A stretch of 64,000 nucleotides of DNA from PALSA-1296 sp038210275 (GTDB taxonomy: Bacteria > Bacteroidota > Ignavibacteria > Palsa-1295). How positions within the stretch are numbered: the stretch's first letter is position 1; the number at the start of each line of letters is the position of its first letter. Positions 60,646 to 64,000 of the stretch are shown here, piece by piece. The translations under genes and the position numbers were made by a program. The notes under the pieces were generated by a model. The model did not search any database and had not been told where the DNA came from. It saw only the letters and a list, made by a program, of their open reading frames with translations. The stretch lies in the NCBI GenBank assembly GCA_038210275.1, contig JBBQWV010000002.1, forward strand, positions 186,001-250,000, in the 5' to 3' direction.

Positions 60646-62379
60646 GTGCTCGGCTATTTTACTTTTGTTCTTCATACGCATCTGCCTTATGTCTTGCATC
60701 ATGGCAAGTGGCCCTTCGGCTCCGATTGGCTTGCCGAAGCGGCTTGTGAATCATATATTCCGATCTTGAATGCGCTGAACTCGCTTGAATCCCGTGATGT
60801 GAAAGCGAAGATCTCGATGGATTTTTCGCCGATTCTTCTTGAACAACTTGCCGATCCGGATTTTGCGAAGACTTTCGTGGCATATTGTGATGAAAGGATC
60901 AAACTCGCAAATGCCGACTATAAATTATTCGCCACTAACGGCGAGAAGCAATTTCAGCCACTTGCGAAATTTTGGAAAGAGTTTTATACGAATTGCAAGA
61001 ATAATTTTCGCGATGTGTACGGCAGTGACCTCGTAGGAGCATTCCGAAAACTTTCGGAATCAGGAATACTTGATGCGATGACGTGCGGAGCAACGCATGG
61101 ATACTTCCCTCTTCTCTTAGATGACCGGAATATCAAAGCGCAGATCCAGCTTGCCATCGCTACCCATGAAAAACATTTTGGCGACAAGCCTCGCGGCATT
61201 TGGCTGCCTGAATGCGCATATCGCCCGAGGTATTGGTGGTCTCCGCAAATGGGTGATAATACGTTAGCAAAATATAATAAAGAGCGTGTCGGAGTTGAAG
61301 AATTGCTTTCGGAATTTGGTTTGGAGTATTTCGTCGTCGAAGGCTCGCTCACCAAAGGCGGTATGACAATGCCAACATATCATCGGTTGACGAGTGCAAT
61401 TAATCATCAGCATCTTCTTCCCGATCATCTGAAAAAAAATCATTTCCTTACATTAGAAAAAGCTGAACGTTCGCTTGCAGATATTTACGGAGTTAAATCC
61501 ACAACCCGTGATCTTCCCGGCAAAATTCCCGTAGTATTTTCCCGCGATAGAAGAACTTCGGAGCAAGTATGGTCAGGCGATATAGGCTATCCCGGTAATC
61601 CGGATTATCTGGATTTTCATAAGAAACACCATGATTCCGGACTCAGATATTGGAAAGTTACCGGACCGAAGATTGACATAGGAGAAAAGAAGCAGTACAT
61701 TCCTTCGGCTACTGAAGCTGATCTAACCGAGCAGGCTTTGCATTTTGTAAACCTTGTGAAGAAAACTTTGATTGAGCATCTGGTGCAGATCGGAAAACCT
61801 GGTGTTGTCTGCTCGCCGTTCGATACAGAGTTGTTTGGTCATTGGTGGTTCGAAGGACCGAGATTTTTAGAAAAAGTCTTGGAGCTACTAAGCAATGACT
61901 CCGAAATAAAACTTGCCAACTGCGCGGAGATCATTGACCGAACTATTGATCCGGAAGTTATCGCACTTCCTGAAGGCTCATGGGGTGAAGGAGGCGGGCA
62001 TCAAGTATGGATGAATAATAAAGTTGTCTGGACATGGAATGACATCTATCAACTCGAAAACCGATTTCTTGAAGCAATAGAAAAATATCAGGCAATCAAA
62101 AAGCCTGCTGCATTCCTTACAAAAATTCTTCAACAGGCAGGACGCGAATTGCTGCTTCTCGAATCAAGCGATTGGCAATTTCTTATCACCACAGACAGCG
62201 CTACGGATTATGCAACGGAGCGAGTCAAGACTCATTCCGAAAGACTAACTCAGCTTCTTGATATTGCCGATAACCTTTTCGATAAGAAACCAGCGGAAAA
62301 GACAGATCGGAAATATCTTTCTGATGTTTCCAAAAATGATAGACCTTTTGCGGAGATCGATCTGAGTTGGTGGAAGTAA
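60646..62379 (+). CDS. Glycoside hydrolase family 57, 1,4-alpha-glucan branching enzyme-like
   Basis: The gene starts with GTG and encodes 577 residues. GH57 conserved regions are present: HTHLPYV (region 1), GATHGYFPLL (region 2), GIWLPECAYRP with the probable nucleophile Glu189, and SPFDTELFGHWWFEGPRFL with the probable acid/base Asp393. The layout matches the branching-enzyme subgroup (DUF1957 with a C-terminal helical domain), which adds alpha-1,6 branches to glycogen; Glu and Asp positions compare well with those in Thermococcus and Thermotoga enzymes. Other GH57 activities cannot be excluded. It is followed 80 nt later by the TlpA-like gene. Confidence 0.9.
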   Translation: MLGYFTFVLHTHLPYVLHHGKWPFGSDWLAEAACESYIPILNALNSLESRDVKAKISMDFSPILLEQLADPDFAKTFVAYCDERIKLANADYKLFATNGEKQFQPLAKFWKEFYTNCKNNFRDVYGSDLVGAFRKLSESGILDAMTCGATHGYFPLLLDDRNIKAQIQLAIATHEKHFGDKPRGIWLPECAYRPRYWWSPQMGDNTLAKYNKERVGVEELLSEFGLEYFVVEGSLTKGGMTMPTYHRLTSAINHQHLLPDHLKKNHFLTLEKAERSLADIYGVKSTTRDLPGKIPVVFSRDRRTSEQVWSGDIGYPGNPDYLDFHKKHHDSGLRYWKVTGPKIDIGEKKQYIPSATEADLTEQALHFVNLVKKTLIEHLVQIGKPGVVCSPFDTELFGHWWFEGPRFLEKVLELLSNDSEIKLANCAEIIDRTIDPEVIALPEGSWGEGGGHQVWMNNKVVWTWNDIYQLENRFLEAIEKYQAIKKPAAFLTKILQQAGRELLLLESSDWQFLITTDSATDYATERVKTHSERLTQLLDIADNLFDKKPAEKTDRKYLSDVSKNDRPFAEIDLSWWK

Positions 62380-62459
62380 TGGTGTAACAAATGCTCCATT
62401 CTTGGGTTATTTGAGATAGACCAACGGAACTTGTTCTTCGTCGGCTAACTTCTATTATC

Positions 62460-63047
62460 ATGCGATACTTCGTCTTATTATTCGGTCTCCTTCTGGTCAC
62501 GGCAAGTTGCGCTCCGACGCCAACAAGCAATACCGGAAATACTATTGATACGACCTTACAATACAAAAATAACATCTCAACACTTTACGGAAGCGGCGGG
62601 AAGAACGTCACGGATAATACCGGTAAGTTAGTTGCTTCGAATATAATCTGGAAGGATTCACTTGGGAATCTCCACTCATTAAATGAACTTCAGGGGAAGA
62701 TCGTATTAGTCAATTTCTGGGCTACGTGGTGTGTGCCCTGCGACGCGGAAATGCCGGAGTTGGAAGCAGTTTCCGAATCTATGAATCCGGATGTGGTTGT
62801 TATTGGTGTCTCAGTTCTCGACTATGAGTCCTCTCTGTTTGAAAGAGTAAAACTCTTCACAGAAACCCGCAACATGAAGTTTCAAGTTATTGTCGATGCA
62901 GCTTCGAAAACCTACAATAATTACGGCGGTATTGGAACACAGATTCCATGGTCATTTGCCATAGATAGAACAGGCCATATTGTCTATAAATTTGTAGGAC
63001 AACAGACGAGAACACAGTTTATGGATATTCTTAATCAAATACCATAA
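62460..63047 (+). CDS. TlpA/ResA-like thioredoxin-domain lipoprotein
   Basis: The 195-residue protein has a lipoprotein signal (VLLFGLLLVTASC), a linker of about 45 residues and a TlpA-type thioredoxin domain with the redox motif WATWCVPC and the NFWATWC strand. The cis-Pro loop reads GTQIPWSFAID. It should act in the periplasm, attached to a membrane, reducing or isomerising disulphides, for example in cytochrome maturation; no cytochrome gene is nearby. Convergent with korA, 26 nt apart. Confidence 0.92.
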   Translation: MRYFVLLFGLLLVTASCAPTPTSNTGNTIDTTLQYKNNISTLYGSGGKNVTDNTGKLVASNIIWKDSLGNLHSLNELQGKIVLVNFWATWCVPCDAEMPELEAVSESMNPDVVVIGVSVLDYESSLFERVKLFTETRNMKFQVIVDAASKTYNNYGGIGTQIPWSFAIDRTGHIVYKFVGQQTRTQFMDILNQIP

Positions 63048-63073
63048 CCTATTGTTTCCTATCCTCTTATAGC

Positions 63074-64000
63074 CTACATCTTTGCCAAAATTTCCTCTAC
63101 CTTCGACACTACTTCATGCGGTGTAAATGGCAAGCCTTCGACTTTATTAATGCCAACGGCATCAACTAAATACTGGTCGCGAATGATGCGGCGAAGCTGA
63201 CCGAGATTGAGTTCGGGAATGACGATCTTCTCGTAGTTTTTCAGTATCTCTCCAAGATCTGGTGGAAGCGGATTCATCCATCTCAGGTGCGCCATCGAAA
63301 CGCCTCTTGAACCAAGTTGTTCCTGTGCGCTAAGAACTGCACCATACGTACCGCCCCAACTTAAGAGCAAGATCTTTCCACTCTTTGCACCATGAACTTC
63401 CGTCGGAGCAACATCTTTCTGAATGCCCATCACCTTCTCCTGACGGAGGCGAACCATGAAATCATGATTATGAGGCTCGTAATTTACGTTGCCGGTATTA
63501 TGTTGCTTCTCTAAACCACCGATGCGATGCTCTAACCCTGCTACACCCGGAATCGCCCACGGTCTTGCATTATCAGCATCACGCTCGTAAGGAAGGAAAT
63601 CTTTACCCTCAGTGACATTAGTGCGAAGCTTCGTCTTGATCTCAGGAAGTGCATCGGCATCAGGAACAAGCCACGGCTCTGCGCCATTGGCGATATATCC
63701 ATCGGTCAGCATAATGACAGGAGTCATGTATTTCAGCGCGATTGTCGCAGCTTCGAATGCAGTATCGAAACAATCCGTCGGGCTTTTTGCAGCGATGACG
63801 GCAACCGGACATTCGCCGTTTCTGCCATACATTGCCTGCATTAAGTCAGCTTGCTCAGTCTTTGTCGGAAGACCTGTCGATGGTCCGCCGCGCTGAACGT
63901 CAATGACGATAAGCGGAAGCTCTGTCATTACGGCAAGTCCAAGTGCTTCAGCTTTCAATGCCAAACCGGGACCTGAAGTCGTCGTGATAGCAAGCGATCC
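63074..64000 (-). CDS. korA: 2-oxoacid:acceptor oxidoreductase, alpha subunit (partial)
   Basis: The last 309 codons of the gene are visible; the 5' part is beyond the window. The sequence TTTSGPGLALKAEALGLAVM, followed by ELPLIVIDVQRGGPSTGLPT and a LTDGYIANGAEPW segment, is typical of the alpha chain of 2-oxoglutarate/pyruvate:ferredoxin oxidoreductase (KorA), and the C-terminal part NYEKIVIPELNLGQLRRIIR closes the chain. The enzyme decarboxylates a 2-oxoacid to acyl-CoA, reducing ferredoxin, or works in reverse to fix CO2. The beta subunit should lie downstream or beyond the window, but is not seen within it. Confidence 0.93.
   Translation of the reverse strand, partial: GSLAITTTSGPGLALKAEALGLAVMTELPLIVIDVQRGGPSTGLPTKTEQADLMQAMYGRNGECPVAVIAAKSPTDCFDTAFEAATIALKYMTPVIMLTDGYIANGAEPWLVPDADALPEIKTKLRTNVTEGKDFLPYERDADNARPWAIPGVAGLEHRIGGLEKQHNTGNVNYEPHNHDFMVRLRQEKVMGIQKDVAPTEVHGAKSGKILLLSWGGTYGAVLSAQEQLGSRGVSMAHLRWMNPLPPDLGEILKNYEKIVIPELNLGQLRRIIRDQYLVDAVGINKVEGLPFTPHEVVSKVEEILAKM

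Noticed and set aside
62225..62575. 116-codon minus-strand frame across the GH57/TlpA junction
   Set aside because: It overlaps the ends of two well-supported genes in antisense and shows no recognisable motif.
1..64000. CRISPR array, prophage, toxin-antitoxin or restriction system
   Set aside because: No regularly spaced repeats of 24-40 bp, cas-like genes, phage structural genes, integrases or restriction/toxin motifs were found on either strand.

Overview
The window looks like chromosomal DNA from a Gram-negative member of the Bacteroidota/Chlorobiota (FCB) group, most like an Ignavibacteria or Kapabacteria relative. The evidence is a set of surface proteins with Por/type IX secretion (T9SS) C-terminal sorting domains (PNPF-type motifs), two PorV/PorQ-type outer-membrane proteins, a GWxTD protein, a TonB-dependent receptor, LPS-type glycosyl- and acyltransferases, TAnnTTTG-type promoter motifs and little Shine-Dalgarno signal. 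This placement is inference; no rRNA is present.

Layout. 1-10546 (minus): a tightly packed set reading SDR oxidoreductase, YqeY-like protein, CvpA, MutS2, biotin carboxylase and two tandem YfhO-type membrane proteins; most junctions abut or overlap by 1-4 nt. 10690-18832 (plus): AI-2E family transporter, RsmI, a 1192-residue outer-membrane barrel candidate, an unrecognised protein, Obg and CrcB. 18835-20529 (minus): tRNA-Leu, GreA, alpha/beta hydrolase. 20647-22164 (plus): leucyl aminopeptidase. 22374-41546 (minus): T9SS cargo, a cobalamin adenosyltransferase carrying an inserted palindrome, two small ORFs, heptosyltransferase, acyltransferase, GWxTD protein, PorV-like protein, a 1264-residue surface protein, TonB receptor and a BNR/T9SS protein. 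41648-53390 (minus): EngB, L9-SSB-S6, two lipoproteins, H+-pyrophosphatase, Pth-L25-Prs, tRNA-Gln, lipoprotein, second PorV-like protein and TruA. 53488-55362 (plus): GlmS. 55772-60350 (minus): two paralogous T9SS proteins, PpiD/SurA-type foldase and tRNA-Asn. 60646-63047 (plus): GH57 enzyme and TlpA-like lipoprotein. 63074-64000 (minus): 2-oxoacid oxidoreductase alpha subunit, running off the window.

The genes are mostly housekeeping functions interleaved with cell-envelope and secreted proteins. No phage, transposase, CRISPR array, toxin-antitoxin pair or recognisable defence system was seen. The unusual signal lies in small elements: several dispersed palindromic repeat families (one inserted in frame in a coding gene, one bracketing a surface-protein gene as inverted copies), two near-identical strong promoters in intergenic DNA (one with a terminator about 115 nt downstream, a candidate small RNA), low-complexity word repeats forming large inverted repeats after tRNA genes, and an S6-SSB-L9 operon with no S18 gene.
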